From an uncultured Alteromonadaceae bacterium (GTDB taxonomy: Bacteria; Pseudomonadota; Gammaproteobacteria; Enterobacterales; Alteromonadaceae): a stretch of 64,000 bases of DNA. Numbering within the stretch: position 1 is the first letter of the stretch; each line of letters begins with the position of its first letter. The stretch lies in contig CALKGI010000028.1 in assembly GCA_938085045.1 (NCBI GenBank), forward strand, positions 1-64,000, in the 5' to 3' direction. Shown piece by piece: positions 1 to 9,227 of the stretch. The notes beneath the pieces are model-generated. The model saw only the letters and a list, made by a program, of their open reading frames with translations, did not search any database and was not told where the DNA came from. Made by a program: the position numbers and the translations under genes.

Positions 1-2
1 GT

Positions 3-776
3 CAACAATTCCATCGTCCAAAAGGCCAACTTAAGCCACCTACAGCCGATACGCCAAGCATGGGTGCTTGTAAACGCCTTGATTATGAAATGGAAATGGG
101 TATTTACATCGGTGGCGGCAACGCACTAGGTGATACTATTGCCATCGAAGATGCAGAAGATGCGGTATTTGGCATGTGCTTGTTTAATGACTGGTCGGCC
201 CGTGACATTCAGGCTTGGGAATACCAACCATTAGGTCCGTTTTTGGCCAAGAACTTTGCTTCAACAGTTTCACCTTGGGTTGTTACTAACGAAGCATTAG
301 CGCCATTTAGAGCGGCTTGGAATCGTGATAGTGCTGATCCACAGCCACTCGATTACTTAAGCTGCACGCAAAACTCAGAACAGGGTTCATACGACGTTGA
401 GTTAGAAGTGTTTGTAGAAACAGCCAAAATGCGTAACGGCGGCGAAGCACCAGCCAAATTGAGCCAATCAAACTTCCATCATTCATACTGGACAGTGGCA
501 CAAATGGTGGCACATCACACTGTTAATGGCTGTAACTTTAGACCGGGCGACTTCATCGGTTCGGGTACCCAATCGGGCCCTGAAAGTGAAGAAGCGGGTT
601 CAATGCTAGAACTGTCAAACGGCGGAAAACAGCAAATCGATTTGGGCAACGGCGAAACTCGCACCTTCTTAGAAGATGGCGACGCGGTTATCATGCGCGG
701 TTACTGTCAACGAGACGGCGCAGCCCGCATCGGTTTTGGTGAAGTTAGCGCGCTGGTATTGCCAGCTAAAGCTTAA
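3..776 (+). CDS. fahA: Fumarylacetoacetase, 3' part (cut by window edge)
   Basis: C-terminal part of fumarylacetoacetase, which splits 4-fumarylacetoacetate into fumarate and acetoacetate at the end of tyrosine/homogentisate catabolism. The frame is already open at base 3, so the start lies outside the window; the ATG at 60 is internal. Family signatures are visible: the metal/active-site stretch FNDWSARDIQAWEYQPLGPF, the run KNFASTVSPWVV, the HHTVNGCNFRPGDFIGSGT region, and near the end DGDAVIMRGYC followed by RIGFGEV. The match follows the long eukaryotic-type FAH rather than the short FahA-domain hydrolases. A cation exporter gene follows 27 bases downstream on the same strand. Identification is firm; only the N-terminal domain is missing from view. 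Confidence 0.93.
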   Translation, partial: QQFHRPKGQLKPPTADTPSMGACKRLDYEMEMGIYIGGGNALGDTIAIEDAEDAVFGMCLFNDWSARDIQAWEYQPLGPFLAKNFASTVSPWVVTNEALAPFRAAWNRDSADPQPLDYLSCTQNSEQGSYDVELEVFVETAKMRNGGEAPAKLSQSNFHHSYWTVAQMVAHHTVNGCNFRPGDFIGSGTQSGPESEEAGSMLELSNGGKQQIDLGNGETRTFLEDGDAVIMRGYCQRDGAARIGFGEVSALVLPAKA

Positions 777-803
777 AGTTGCATCAATAGTTAAAACCCA
801 AGG

Positions 804-1691
804 ATGAACACGTCTAAACGTGATTATCAGCAGCTGGTAAAGATGGCCTCATGGGCCTCGTTATTGGCTGCTAGCTTGCTGATTGTTAGCAAGCTGTATG
901 CATGGATGATCACAGGCTCTGCCAGCCTTATGGCGGCGCTTACCGATTCACTGCTAGACGTAGTGGCATCGGGTATGAACTTCTTCGTTATCCGATTTGC
1001 CCTTGAACCTGCCGACGATGAACACCGTTTTGGTCACGGCAAAGCCGAATCTTTGGCTGGACTGGGTCAAGCCGCGTTTATCAGCGGTTCATCGTTATTA
1101 CTAGTCTTTCACGCCATCAGCAGAATTTACCAGCCCGTTGACGTACAACATCCTCTTGTCGGTATTTGGGTATCGATATTTTCGATTGTCGTCACCCTGA
1201 TTTTGGTGATGTTTCAACAATGGGTGGTTAAACAAACCCAATCGGTGGCCATTAAGGCCGACTCACTTCACTACAAAGGCGACTTGCTACTTAACGCTGC
1301 TGTTTTGGTTGCGATATGGTTAGCGGCAAAAAATGTGCCCCATGTTGATGCCATATTTGCTATTTTGATAGCCATATTCTTGCTTTACAATGCTTGGACT
1401 ATTGCGGTAGAAAGTGCCCATAGCTTGATGGACAGAGAGTTGTCGGATGAAGAGCAAGAGAAGATTATTGCGCTGTGCTTGTCGAACCCAAGCGTGAGAG
1501 GTGTGCATCAACTCAGAACCAGACAAGCTGGGCCTACTAAGTTTATTCAAATGCACCTGGCCATGGATGACCACTTAACCTTGTTCGACGCTCACGCTAT
1601 TTCTGAAGAAGTTGAATTGGCGATTATTGATGCTTTTGGCAATGTTGATTTACTGATACATGCTGACCCCGATTCACTTGGGGTTGATTGA
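804..1691 (+). CDS. fieF: FieF-type cation diffusion facilitator
   Basis: Inner-membrane cation/proton antiporter of the cation diffusion facilitator family, 295 residues, the same size as E. coli FieF (about 300). The transport-site residues appear as TDSLLD in TM2 and DSLHYKGD in TM5, and the HRFGHGK loop that follows TM2 is present. Six hydrophobic segments fill residues 12-210, followed by the cytoplasmic domain (RQAGPTKFIQMHLAMD region) that dimerises and senses metal. The DD/HD-type site matches the FieF/Zn-Fe exporter group, so Fe2+ and Zn2+ are likely substrates (inferred). It lies 27 bases after fahA, so the two may share a transcript. Confidence 0.88.
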   Translation: MNTSKRDYQQLVKMASWASLLAASLLIVSKLYAWMITGSASLMAALTDSLLDVVASGMNFFVIRFALEPADDEHRFGHGKAESLAGLGQAAFISGSSLLLVFHAISRIYQPVDVQHPLVGIWVSIFSIVVTLILVMFQQWVVKQTQSVAIKADSLHYKGDLLLNAAVLVAIWLAAKNVPHVDAIFAILIAIFLLYNAWTIAVESAHSLMDRELSDEEQEKIIALCLSNPSVRGVHQLRTRQAGPTKFIQMHLAMDDHLTLFDAHAISEEVELAIIDAFGNVDLLIHADPDSLGVD

Positions 1692-1718
1692 GGGTTGTGG
1701 ATTTAAGGCACAAAGGTC

Positions 1719-1923
1719 AAAAGATCTCACACGGAGGCACGGAGACGCAGAGGTTCACGGAGTAAAAGAAAGATAATAAAAACAGAACAGAACAGCATAA
1801 AAATAAAAGATTAAGCTCTCCTTGGTTTGTCTGTAAATCCACATGTACCAAATAATTTTTGCCTTTGCTTTTAGTCTTCCTCCGTGAACCTCCGTGCCTT
1901 TGCGTCTCCGTGTAAAGCTTTTA
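1719..1923. repeat. CACGGAGG inverted-repeat element, copy 1
   Basis: Two inverted arms, about 1719-1762 (core ACACGGAGGCACGGAGACGC) and 1876-1923 (its near reverse complement), flank about 110 A-rich bases. Related elements occur at 13094, 42374 and 48939. The right arm runs into the 3' end of the neighbouring minus-strand hydrolase gene and encodes its last residues. No transposase is linked. It looks like a non-autonomous dispersed repeat (MITE-like) or a long hairpin at gene ends. Confidence 0.8.
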
Positions 1924-2917
1924 GGCCCTCAATCGTCTCCTCAAAGAACCCCAGCATCCCACCAATTGCGGTATTACGCATCAAATCAGTTTCAAAAAAC
2001 ACTTCATGCTTTGCCCCGTGCAATTCAATTTTTTGGCATTCGCCCAATTCTTTTAAACGCTTATGGACCCGCGATTGCGCTCTAATACTCACTATTGGGT
2101 CGTCACATGACTGAATGATCAACATAGGGGTTTTGATATTCTCTAGCTTGTCGTACAACCTGTCGATTGCCCGCAATGCTGTCGCCAGCCAGTGAAAGGT
2201 AATGCCGCCAAGTTGCAAGGCAGGCTCGTGGGCATATTGCTCGCGAAAGTGATGATAGCGTGGCTGGCAGTGTGTTAAGTCATTTCCTTCAAACGGCTCG
2301 TGGCGATAATCGTGTTGACCGATAAAATAGTCTTTCGACTGACCCAGAAGAATCTTCAAACCAATTAATACCCAAGACACAGGTTTGGCCAAAAAAACCG
2401 GAATTGAACCGGGATGAAAGCCATATAAAGGTGCAGACATCGCAGCGCCGACAAAATCATCGGGGTTTTGCTGCAAATACAAAGTGGCAATGGTGCCGCC
2501 CATCGAATGACCCGTTAGAAATAACGGCCCGTTAGCCTTTGGGGCAACAACGTGATGGTAAAAGTAGTGAAGGTCGTCGACATAGTGCTGAAAGTCGTCA
2601 ACAAAGCCTTTTTGTGGGTCGTCAATCAAACGCCCTGAGAGTCCCTGACCACGGTGGTCGATAATAAACACCGAAAAACCGTTTTGGTATAAATCGAAGA
2701 TAAACTCTTTGTATTTTAGATACCCTTCGGTACGCCCGGGTGACACCACAACCGTTGCCTTGGCGTCAGGGCACAAACAATAAGCATAGGCAATCGACAC
2801 GCCGTCATCGCTGTCGAAACTGCCAGTCGAGACACTAGACTGCCAAAAAGGTTCGATCTGCTGCGAAAACTGTTCTTCGAGGGTATCTTGGGACGTTAAA
2901 ATGTAGGGTGACGGCAT
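1871..2917 (-). CDS. pldB: Lysophospholipase L2-like alpha/beta hydrolase
   Basis: Alpha/beta hydrolase of 348 residues, close to the length of E. coli PldB (340). The oxyanion/strand motif DHRGQGLS lies near residues 88-95, the nucleophile elbow GHSMGG at 136-141 (Ser138), and the late acid and histidine are suggested by IIQSCDDPIV and LHGAKHEVFFE. The family hydrolyses 2-acyl lysophospholipids at the inner membrane. The last 17 residues or so (LKALHGDAKARRFTEED) are encoded by the dispersed CACGGAGG repeat, so the native stop codon was probably displaced by the repeat. The gene is divergent from the protease gene at 3061. Confidence 0.85.
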   Translation of the reverse strand: MPSPYILTSQDTLEEQFSQQIEPFWQSSVSTGSFDSDDGVSIAYAYCLCPDAKATVVVSPGRTEGYLKYKEFIFDLYQNGFSVFIIDHRGQGLSGRLIDDPQKGFVDDFQHYVDDLHYFYHHVVAPKANGPLFLTGHSMGGTIATLYLQQNPDDFVGAAMSAPLYGFHPGSIPVFLAKPVSWVLIGLKILLGQSKDYFIGQHDYRHEPFEGNDLTHCQPRYHHFREQYAHEPALQLGGITFHWLATALRAIDRLYDKLENIKTPMLIIQSCDDPIVSIRAQSRVHKRLKELGECQKIELHGAKHEVFFETDLMRNTAIGGMLGFFEETIEGLKALHGDAKARRFTEED

Positions 2918-3060
2918 TTACGACATACTGCTATACAATTTTATCTTGATTATAGAGTAACTGGAATAAATGAATAGTTACAATAACAATTGAAATTCAA
3001 ATTGCACTTGTCCGCTTCTCTTTGTACTGTCATTAAGTCTCGTCAAACAAGGTTATCTGT

Positions 3061-4398
3061 GTGCTAAAAATAACGTCAACTTTGCTACTCATGTTTTCAT
3101 TGTCTGCCAGTGCTTATGAAATCGACTATCAAATCACGGTGGCCGAACCGCTTGAGCAGGTAAACGTAAAAGTTTGCTTTAAAAAGCATGTGCCCAGAGC
3201 TTTGCATAATGGTGCATACCGAGATATGAACAGCCTTAATAACACTATTGGGCCAGATGGCAAATCGCTTTATGTTAGTGATAACAAAATGCGCTTAAGC
3301 GGAGTTAAACCTAACCAGTGCATAAGTTACCAAGCTTCATTAAATGGCGCAAAACAGCGCCGAAGAACGACCTATCGTGCAGGAAAAGACATTGTTGTTA
3401 ATAACAACTTATGGTTATGGCAACCGATAAATATTGGCAACAAAGACACCGTAAAACTGACTTTTAACCTGCCCAAAGGTTACAACGTATCAACGCCATG
3501 GACAGCAACAGGCAAGCCAAATCAATTTACCTTAACCACAACACCATACGACTGGGATAGTCGAATCGCCATAGGCACGTTCAAAGTGACGCCAGTGAAC
3601 ATTGCTCAGCAAACCATTCAAGTGGCCATTCTCAACAGCACTGAAAAACGTAAACTCGAATACATCGACTGGATTAAACAAGCAGCGAGCGCTGTTGCAG
3701 GGATAAATGGCAGTTATCCGGTCGACAACGCGCAAATCATCATCACCCCTACCGGTAAAAAACGAGAAGCGGTGCCATGGGGCGAAGTACAAAGGGGCGG
3801 AAGTGTGTCAGCCCACTTTTTTGTCGACAGCTTTCGGCCGATTCAAGAATTTAAAGACGATTGGACCGCCACCCATGAACTTAGCCATATGCTAGTGCCA
3901 TTTATTAGTCGCAACGAGTTGTATCTGTCAGAAGGTATTGCCAGCTACTACCAAAACGTGGCCCGAGGCAAAGCGGGTATGATTAGCGTAGAAACCGCTT
4001 GGGACAAACTGCTAGCAGGGTTTGCGCGAGGTACCAGTTCAAGAAGAATGCAAAAGTACTGGACTGGTGCGGCTATTTATATGATGGCCGACCGCGAACT
4101 GCGCAAACGTTCTAACAACAAACAAAGCTTGGGCACAGTGTTGGATAAGTTTAACAACTGTTGCAGGCCCAGTACTTCGTCGTGGAGCGGACAGCGGTTA
4201 ATGAATCAATTTGATGAGCTGAGCAGCAGTAAGATTTTCACCACGCTTTATTACAAACAGCAGGATAAGTTAGCAGAAGAGCAAGCTAAACGGCGTTTTC
4301 CAGATATTCTGCCCGTACTCAAAGAGATGGGGATTGATGAGTTAAAACGCGATACGTCGAAGCAGTTGAGTGGTGCGGCTTTGGATATTGTGCGTTGA
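3061..4398 (+). CDS. Secreted M61-like gluzincin metalloprotease
   Basis: Predicted exported zinc peptidase, 445 residues, starting with GTG. Residues 1-18 form a signal peptide (LLLMFSLSASA, cleavage near Ala18). Residues 20-180 look like an N-terminal beta domain as in M61/M1 enzymes. The zinc motif HELSH is at 272-276, and the third ligand is probably Glu291 in LYLSEGIASYY, 15 residues after the second histidine, the gluzincin pattern. The C-terminal half is helical. Glycyl-aminopeptidase-like (M61) activity is inferred from the architecture; the substrate is unknown. It is transcribed divergently from the pldB-like gene with a 143-base gap, and precedes the accessory pair at 4558. Confidence 0.72.
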   Translation: MLKITSTLLLMFSLSASAYEIDYQITVAEPLEQVNVKVCFKKHVPRALHNGAYRDMNSLNNTIGPDGKSLYVSDNKMRLSGVKPNQCISYQASLNGAKQRRRTTYRAGKDIVVNNNLWLWQPINIGNKDTVKLTFNLPKGYNVSTPWTATGKPNQFTLTTTPYDWDSRIAIGTFKVTPVNIAQQTIQVAILNSTEKRKLEYIDWIKQAASAVAGINGSYPVDNAQIIITPTGKKREAVPWGEVQRGGSVSAHFFVDSFRPIQEFKDDWTATHELSHMLVPFISRNELYLSEGIASYYQNVARGKAGMISVETAWDKLLAGFARGTSSRRMQKYWTGAAIYMMADRELRKRSNNKQSLGTVLDKFNNCCRPSTSSWSGQRLMNQFDELSSSKIFTTLYYKQQDKLAEEQAKRRFPDILPVLKEMGIDELKRDTSKQLSGAALDIVR

Positions 4399-4557
4399 TA
4401 GAGTGATTTTTGTTTCTCTGTTAGTTAAATTAACACTGAGTTAACCCAAGATTAATGGTGCGCACAGCGGCACCCTACGTTGCCTTCGCCGCTAACAAGT
4501 GTACAACGCTAACGCGGCTGTTATACTGCCATCAAATCAAACTGTTAAAATTTCATT

Positions 4558-5697
4558 ATGTTTATCAAAAAGTTTTTTTTGCATGATATCTTAAAGCACA
4601 AAAAGATAACGGAAGTTTATTTCGACAAATTAAATGTGCTAGTTGGTACTTCAGGTGCCGGAAAAACTACAATTATGAATGGGTTAAACACTGTCATTCA
4701 AATTGCCAATGGTATGTCTTCCGCTCGGGATTGTTGGGAGTTCGAATTTATTGATAACGATGGCAGAGCAGTGAATTGGCAAGGTGAATTTTCATCAAAA
4801 TCCGAGTTAAACAGTGATAAGGTCGAAGTCGCAGAGTTACTTAAAGAGCAATTAACTGTAGATGGGCAGTTATTGATCAACAAGCTCAATGGTAAAACAA
4901 CTTATAAGGGCAATAAATTGCCTGTCTTGGATAAACATCAAAGCAACATTTTTCTGTTGCGTGAGGATGATAGTATTGCGGATATATACAACTCATTGTC
5001 ATCAATGATAATTGTATTGAGTCATAGTAGGCTACATACAGATACGGAGGAGTTTGTGTACTCTACAGGTGGTATGCTTCAGACAGTAAAAAGGCTAGCG
5101 TCTAGGTTCGCAGTACATAATATTCAGGAGCTGCACAAACGAATTCCAAGTATAAATTGTCGCTGGCGATTGTTTTTTGCTGAAAATATGGACAAAGAGT
5201 CATTTGAGTCGTTGGCGTTCGTATATTCCACAATTTTCCCGAACGTAAAATCTATTCGATTAAGTTCAGTTGAACAAAGTGAATCACACGGAGTAGATCT
5301 TATTGTGCTTTACATCTCACTAGAGCTAATTGATGGAACGGTAATTCCACAATCAGAAATATCCTCAGGCATGTTCAAAACACTGATGCTCTTATCTGAC
5401 TTGATGCTAAGCAGTGACAACACGGTCTTGCTAATCGACGAACTCGAAAACAGCCTAGGCGTTAACTGCCTCCCAGATATAATCCAAGAAATAAAATCTG
5501 CCAACTTCCAATGTATTGTCAGCACGCACCACCCCAAAATCATCAATGATATTCCGGTAAAGCACTGGAAAATAGTCAACCGCAAAGGCAATGAGATTCA
5601 TGTCGACGATGCCACTGACCTTGAGAAATCCTCAAGCCACCACGATAAGTTCATTCAACTAATCAACAGTAGCATCTACAAGAACGGCAATGGTTAA
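4558..5697 (+). CDS. ABC/SMC-type AAA ATPase of an ATPase-TOPRIM-like pair
   Basis: OLD/RloA/AriA-like ATPase of 379 residues. Visible motifs: Walker A GTSGAGKTT at 30-38, a signature-like SEISSGMFK before the core, Walker B LLIDELE at 291-297, and an H-loop STHHP near 322-326. The SMC-like order with Walker A at the extreme N-terminus is typical of AAA_15/AAA_21 ATPases found in phage-defence loci. The stop overlaps the start of the next gene (TAATGA), so the two are translationally coupled. The first 800 bases are more AT-rich than the flanks, which suggests acquisition. Function in defence is inferred; the ATPase identity is clear. Confidence 0.8.
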   Translation: MFIKKFFLHDILKHKKITEVYFDKLNVLVGTSGAGKTTIMNGLNTVIQIANGMSSARDCWEFEFIDNDGRAVNWQGEFSSKSELNSDKVEVAELLKEQLTVDGQLLINKLNGKTTYKGNKLPVLDKHQSNIFLLREDDSIADIYNSLSSMIIVLSHSRLHTDTEEFVYSTGGMLQTVKRLASRFAVHNIQELHKRIPSINCRWRLFFAENMDKESFESLAFVYSTIFPNVKSIRLSSVEQSESHGVDLIVLYISLELIDGTVIPQSEISSGMFKTLMLLSDLMLSSDNTVLLIDELENSLGVNCLPDIIQEIKSANFQCIVSTHHPKIINDIPVKHWKIVNRKGNEIHVDDATDLEKSSSHHDKFIQLINSSIYKNGNG

Positions 5698-6386
5698 TGA
5701 AGTTATACCTATTGGTTGAAGGCATTTCTTCTGAAATGCAGGCCTATCCGGTTTGGCTGAAATATTTTGTGCCTGCGTTAACTCACCACGATGGTTTTGA
5801 GGCTTTTAAATCCGCAGACGAAGGCTTTCATCTGATATCTGGCCACGGTTACCCTTCAATAATTACTCATATAAACAATGCTGCTGAAGATGTTAATGAC
5901 ATCGGTGATGTTGACTATTTCTTTGTTATTCTCGATTGCGATGAAGACGAAGTCGATGTTCGTAAAGCGCTTGTTGAAGACGAATTGGTAAAATACGCTT
6001 TCCCTGACCGAGTAAATGTTGAAGTGATTATTCAAAACCGCTGCTTCGAAAGCTTGTTGCTAGCCAATCGCAAAGCCATACCACGTCAACCAACCAGTAA
6101 GCGGCTAATTGATTATGTTCGATATTATGACGTGGTCGAGAATGATCCCGAGGCGATGGGGCATTTTAATGAGGACTTTAATCATGCACAGTTTCACGCC
6201 GAATATGCGAATAAAGCCTTAAGAGAAAAAAGAATTCGCTATACAAAATCTAATTGCGGTGATGTTGCCACCAATGAGTATATTCAAGAAATTGATAAAA
6301 GAATCAATGATACCAATCACTTGCAAAGTTTTGAGGCATTCATAAAACAACTCAAAACAATCCACCAAAAAATAAATTCAAAATAA
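5697..6386 (+). CDS. TOPRIM/DUF4276-like partner of the ATPase
   Basis: Small soluble protein of 229 residues, coupled to the ATPase by a one-base overlap. Three motifs fit a TOPRIM or RloB/DUF4276-like fold: YLLVEG with Glu8 after the first strand, an acidic cluster ending a hydrophobic strand (FFVILDCDEDE, Asp80/Asp82/Asp84), and QNRCFESLLLANR (Glu118), which resembles the N-x-C-F-E segment of RloB. Such proteins act as nuclease effectors held or triggered by the partner ATPase in OLD, PARIS (AriB) and RloAB systems. I cannot assign the exact family by eye. Nuclease activity is inferred from motifs only. Confidence 0.65.
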   Translation: MKLYLLVEGISSEMQAYPVWLKYFVPALTHHDGFEAFKSADEGFHLISGHGYPSIITHINNAAEDVNDIGDVDYFFVILDCDEDEVDVRKALVEDELVKYAFPDRVNVEVIIQNRCFESLLLANRKAIPRQPTSKRLIDYVRYYDVVENDPEAMGHFNEDFNHAQFHAEYANKALREKRIRYTKSNCGDVATNEYIQEIDKRINDTNHLQSFEAFIKQLKTIHQKINSK

Positions 6387-6445
6387 ACTGTAAGTTTTAT
6401 CACCCAGCAGACACTAACCTACCAAAGTAAATAAAATTCAATGTA

Positions 6446-6748
6446 ATGCGGGCGGTTAATATGACGGTTAATACAGTAAATTCACAGCAAAACACTCAAG
6501 ATAACACTAAAAGCAACAGCCCTAGTTTTACCGTCCAGGCCAAGCAAGGCTTGCTCAAAATGACTTTGTTATATAGCGTTTCATTTTTGTTTTGGGTGGT
6601 GTTGTGGTTGCTTAATGATGGTTCGGGTGGCATGCAAACCAGTTTTTTAGGCTTTGCAGCCATTGGTCATTTGGTTATGATTGCCATTCATTATAAACAA
6701 GCCGTCGAAGCGTCAGCCCAAGACAAAAATAATAAAGGTGCAAAATGA
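6446..6748 (+). CDS. Small two-TM membrane protein
   Basis: Unrecognised protein of up to 100 residues. A polar Gln/Asn/Ser-rich N-terminus (about 35 residues) precedes two hydrophobic segments, roughly 39-57 (MTLLYSVSFLFWVVLWLL) and 65-82 (FLGFAAIGHLVMIAIHY), with a short charged tail. The start is uncertain: ATG 6446 or ATG 6461 (MTVNTVN), neither with a strong ribosome site. It overlaps the next gene by four bases (ATGA), so the two are certainly paired. It lies 59 bases after the TOPRIM-like gene and may or may not belong to that unit. Confidence 0.6.
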   Translation: MRAVNMTVNTVNSQQNTQDNTKSNSPSFTVQAKQGLLKMTLLYSVSFLFWVVLWLLNDGSGGMQTSFLGFAAIGHLVMIAIHYKQAVEASAQDKNNKGAK

Positions 6749-7146
6749 TACTTGGTAACCCCATATTAATCGTGTTTGGTATGCTGTTCATCAGCTTTAC
6801 TGCGGTGACTGAACCGCTTGAACAGAATTATCGCGTCAGGCTCTATTTTGGGTTGTCTTTGCCAGATGGCGGCGGTGTGTCGTTAAAACAATGGCAAGCT
6901 TTTCAACAAAATGTATTGGTGAGCAACTTTGAGGGATTCAATGTTGTTGATTCTACGGGGTTTTATAAAGGCGAACCCGAACGGTCGAAAATTGTCACTA
7001 TTTTAACAAACCAAAGTGGCATGAAAGCGGTAAAAAAGGTGGCTAGTCAATACGCCACCAAATTTCATCAAGAATCGGTGATGATGGTCAAAATCAAAGT
7101 CGATGAGTGGGCTTTTATTAAGGCTGCTGAATCGAACAAACAATAA
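6745..7146 (+). CDS. DUF3574-like small exported protein
   Basis: Protein of 133 residues with an N-terminal hydrophobic segment (ILIVFGMLFISFTAV, residues 6-20), likely a signal sequence or anchor. The body resembles DUF3574: a strand LYFGLSLPDGGGVS, then LKQWQAFQQNVL, FEGFNVVDSTGFY and a glutamate-rich ERSKIVTIL strand. The function of that family is unknown. Translation is coupled to the upstream two-TM protein by ATGA overlap. It converges on the cupin gene with a 7-base gap. The family call is from memory of the pattern and is moderate. Confidence 0.6.
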   Translation: MILGNPILIVFGMLFISFTAVTEPLEQNYRVRLYFGLSLPDGGGVSLKQWQAFQQNVLVSNFEGFNVVDSTGFYKGEPERSKIVTILTNQSGMKAVKKVASQYATKFHQESVMMVKIKVDEWAFIKAAESNKQ

Positions 7147-7153
7147 AGGGCCG

Positions 7154-7633
7154 TTAAGACTCACCCTCATAATAATCAACGCTTTTGTCCATAGAGCTAA
7201 TATGCTTGAAACGCTCTTCCCCGGGTGTCGACACATAACTCATTATCTTGTTTGAGTCTGGATATTCACAAACATCCACAGGCTCAACAGTGCTCAGGCA
7301 AAAGTACTTCAAAGGCTCATCAGATGTATTGATGATTTGATGGGCAACCTCGCGGCCACCCGGTGGACAGGCAATCACATCGTCTTTTTTAATGGCATAT
7401 TCTTTATCGCCAAAACGTAACGTGCCTGTGCCTTCAAGAACCAAAAACATTTCTTCATTAACTCGGTGATTATGAAACGGGCATACTTTTTTGCCCGGCT
7501 GAATAATCGTTACGCTGTAACCGAGCTTTTGCGCGCCGACTTTTTCGCTAACGCCGGAGAACTGTTCAGCAAAATCACCTTTTTCAGAGCCTTCAAAATC
7601 ATCCAGCTCATTTAAGTTAATGACAGGTTTCAT
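7154..7633 (-). CDS. Single-domain cupin protein
   Basis: Cupin-fold protein of 159 residues. The first cupin motif is seen as CPFHNHRVNEEMFLVLEG (HxH and Glu metal ligands) and the second as HQIINTSDEP, with an intervening ACPPGG turn. The substrate is not predictable; related proteins are small-molecule isomerases or metal-binding sensors. The start is separated by one base from the stop of ybiT, so it is co-transcribed as the distal gene of that unit. Confidence 0.75.
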   Translation of the reverse strand: MKPVINLNELDDFEGSEKGDFAEQFSGVSEKVGAQKLGYSVTIIQPGKKVCPFHNHRVNEEMFLVLEGTGTLRFGDKEYAIKKDDVIACPPGGREVAHQIINTSDEPLKYFCLSTVEPVDVCEYPDSNKIMSYVSTPGEERFKHISSMDKSVDYYEGES

Positions 7634-7634
7634 T

Positions 7635-9227
7635 TTATTTACCTTCTTTGGTTTTTAGGTAAGCATCATAATTGCCAGTGAAGTCGATGATACCGTGGTC
7701 GGTGACTTCTAAAATACGAGTGGCCAACGATGATACAAACTCACGGTCATGACTGACAAAAAGCAGTGTGCCCGGGTAGTTTGCAAGTGCTAGGTTCAAC
7801 GATTCAATTGATTCCATATCCAAGTGATTGGTTGGTTCGTCCATCAAAATAACGTTAGGGTTGGTCATCATGATTTTACCGAACAGCATACGGCCTTGCT
7901 CACCACCAGAAATTATTTTTACTGATTTGATTATGTCGTCTTGCGAGAACAACAAACGGCCCAATATGCCGCGAACAGATTGTTCGTCGTCGTTTGGCTG
8001 TCGCCATTGGCTCATCCATTCGAACAAGGTCATGTCGTCTTCAAAATCAGCTGAATGGTCTTGTGCATAATAACCAAATTTGGTGTTTTCAGACCATTTT
8101 GCTTCGCCCGAATCTGATTTTAACTCACCGAGTAAGGTGCGCATTAAAGTGGTTTTACCTGCGCCATTTTGGCCGATGATAGCAATACGTTCACCCACTT
8201 CTGCTAAGAAGTTAATGTCTTTTATTACAACTTCACCGTCAAATGATTTAGTCAGCTTTTTGACTTCAATGGCATTACGGAACAGTTTCTTTTCTTGGTT
8301 AAAGCGAATAAAAGGACTGATTCGACTGGATGCTTTGATTTCGTGCAGTTTGATTTTATCGAGCTGTTTGGCACGAGAGGTCGCTTGTTTCGCTTTAGAT
8401 GCGTTGGCCGAGAAGCGGCTGACAAACGATTGCAATTCAGCAATTTGGGTCTTTTTCTTGGCGTTTTCGTTTTGCAGCAACTCGCGAGACTGCGTAGCCG
8501 CTGTCATATATTCGTCGTAGTTGCCCGGGAACAAGCGCAATTCGCCGTAATCTAAATCGGCCATATGTGTACAAACTGAGTTTAAGAAATGACGGTCATG
8601 AGAAATGATAACCATGGTCGATTTACGGGCTTTCAACACGTCGGCAAGCCAACTAATGGTATCAATGTCCAAGTTATTGGTCGGTTCGTCGAGTAACAGT
8701 ATGTCTGGATCAGAAAACAGGGCTTGGGCCAACAATACTCGTAATTTCCAACCCGGCGCCACTTCTGACATCAAACCGTAATGTTGTTCGATAGGAATGC
8801 CTACGCCTATTAATAATTCACCAGCACGCGCTTCGGCGGTGTAACCGTCCATTTCGGCGAATTCGGTTTCAAGGTCGGCGACTTTCATGCCGTCGTCTTC
8901 GCTCATTTCAGGCAGCGAATAAATGCGGTCACGCTCTGATTTTACCGCCCACATTTCTTTATGACCCATGATCACGGTGTCAACCACGTTGCAATGCTCA
9001 AAGGCAAACTGGTCTTGATTCAACTTACCAATGCGTTCGTGAACGTCAACATTGACGTTTCCGCTGCTTTGGGCAAGTTCACCGGTTAAAATCTTCATAA
9101 AGGTTGTTTTACCACAGCCATTCGCTCCGATTAGACCATAACGGTTGCCGTTACCAAATTTAACCGAAATGTTCTCAAACAATGGCTTGGCGCCAAATTG
9201 CATCGTAATGTTAGCTGTAGTGATCAA
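7635..9227 (-). CDS. ybiT: ABC-F ATPase YbiT
   Basis: Soluble ABC-F protein with two ATPase domains, 530 residues, exactly the length of E. coli YbiT and closely similar throughout. Domain 1 has GANGCGKTT, the variant signature [27 protein letters not shown] and ISHDRHF. The linker carries [16 protein letters not shown]. Domain 2 has [31 protein letters not shown] and VSHDREF. ABC-F proteins bind the ribosomal E site and relieve stalled elongation; YbiT is one of the four E. coli paralogues. It is first in a two-gene unit with the cupin and divergent from rhlE. Confidence 0.95.
   Translation of the reverse strand: MITTANITMQFGAKPLFENISVKFGNGNRYGLIGANGCGKTTFMKILTGELAQSSGNVNVDVHERIGKLNQDQFAFEHCNVVDTVIMGHKEMWAVKSERDRIYSLPEMSEDDGMKVADLETEFAEMDGYTAEARAGELLIGVGIPIEQHYGLMSEVAPGWKLRVLLAQALFSDPDILLLDEPTNNLDIDTISWLADVLKARKSTMVIISHDRHFLNSVCTHMADLDYGELRLFPGNYDEYMTAATQSRELLQNENAKKKTQIAELQSFVSRFSANASKAKQATSRAKQLDKIKLHEIKASSRISPFIRFNQEKKLFRNAIEVKKLTKSFDGEVVIKDINFLAEVGERIAIIGQNGAGKTTLMRTLLGELKSDSGEAKWSENTKFGYYAQDHSADFEDDMTLFEWMSQWRQPNDDEQSVRGILGRLLFSQDDIIKSVKIISGGEQGRMLFGKIMMTNPNVILMDEPTNHLDMESIESLNLALANYPGTLLFVSHDREFVSSLATRILEVTDHGIIDFTGNYDAYLKTKEGK

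Noticed and set aside
8080-8520. Plus-strand frame of 146 codons
   Set aside because: Antisense to ybiT, which is clearly coding.
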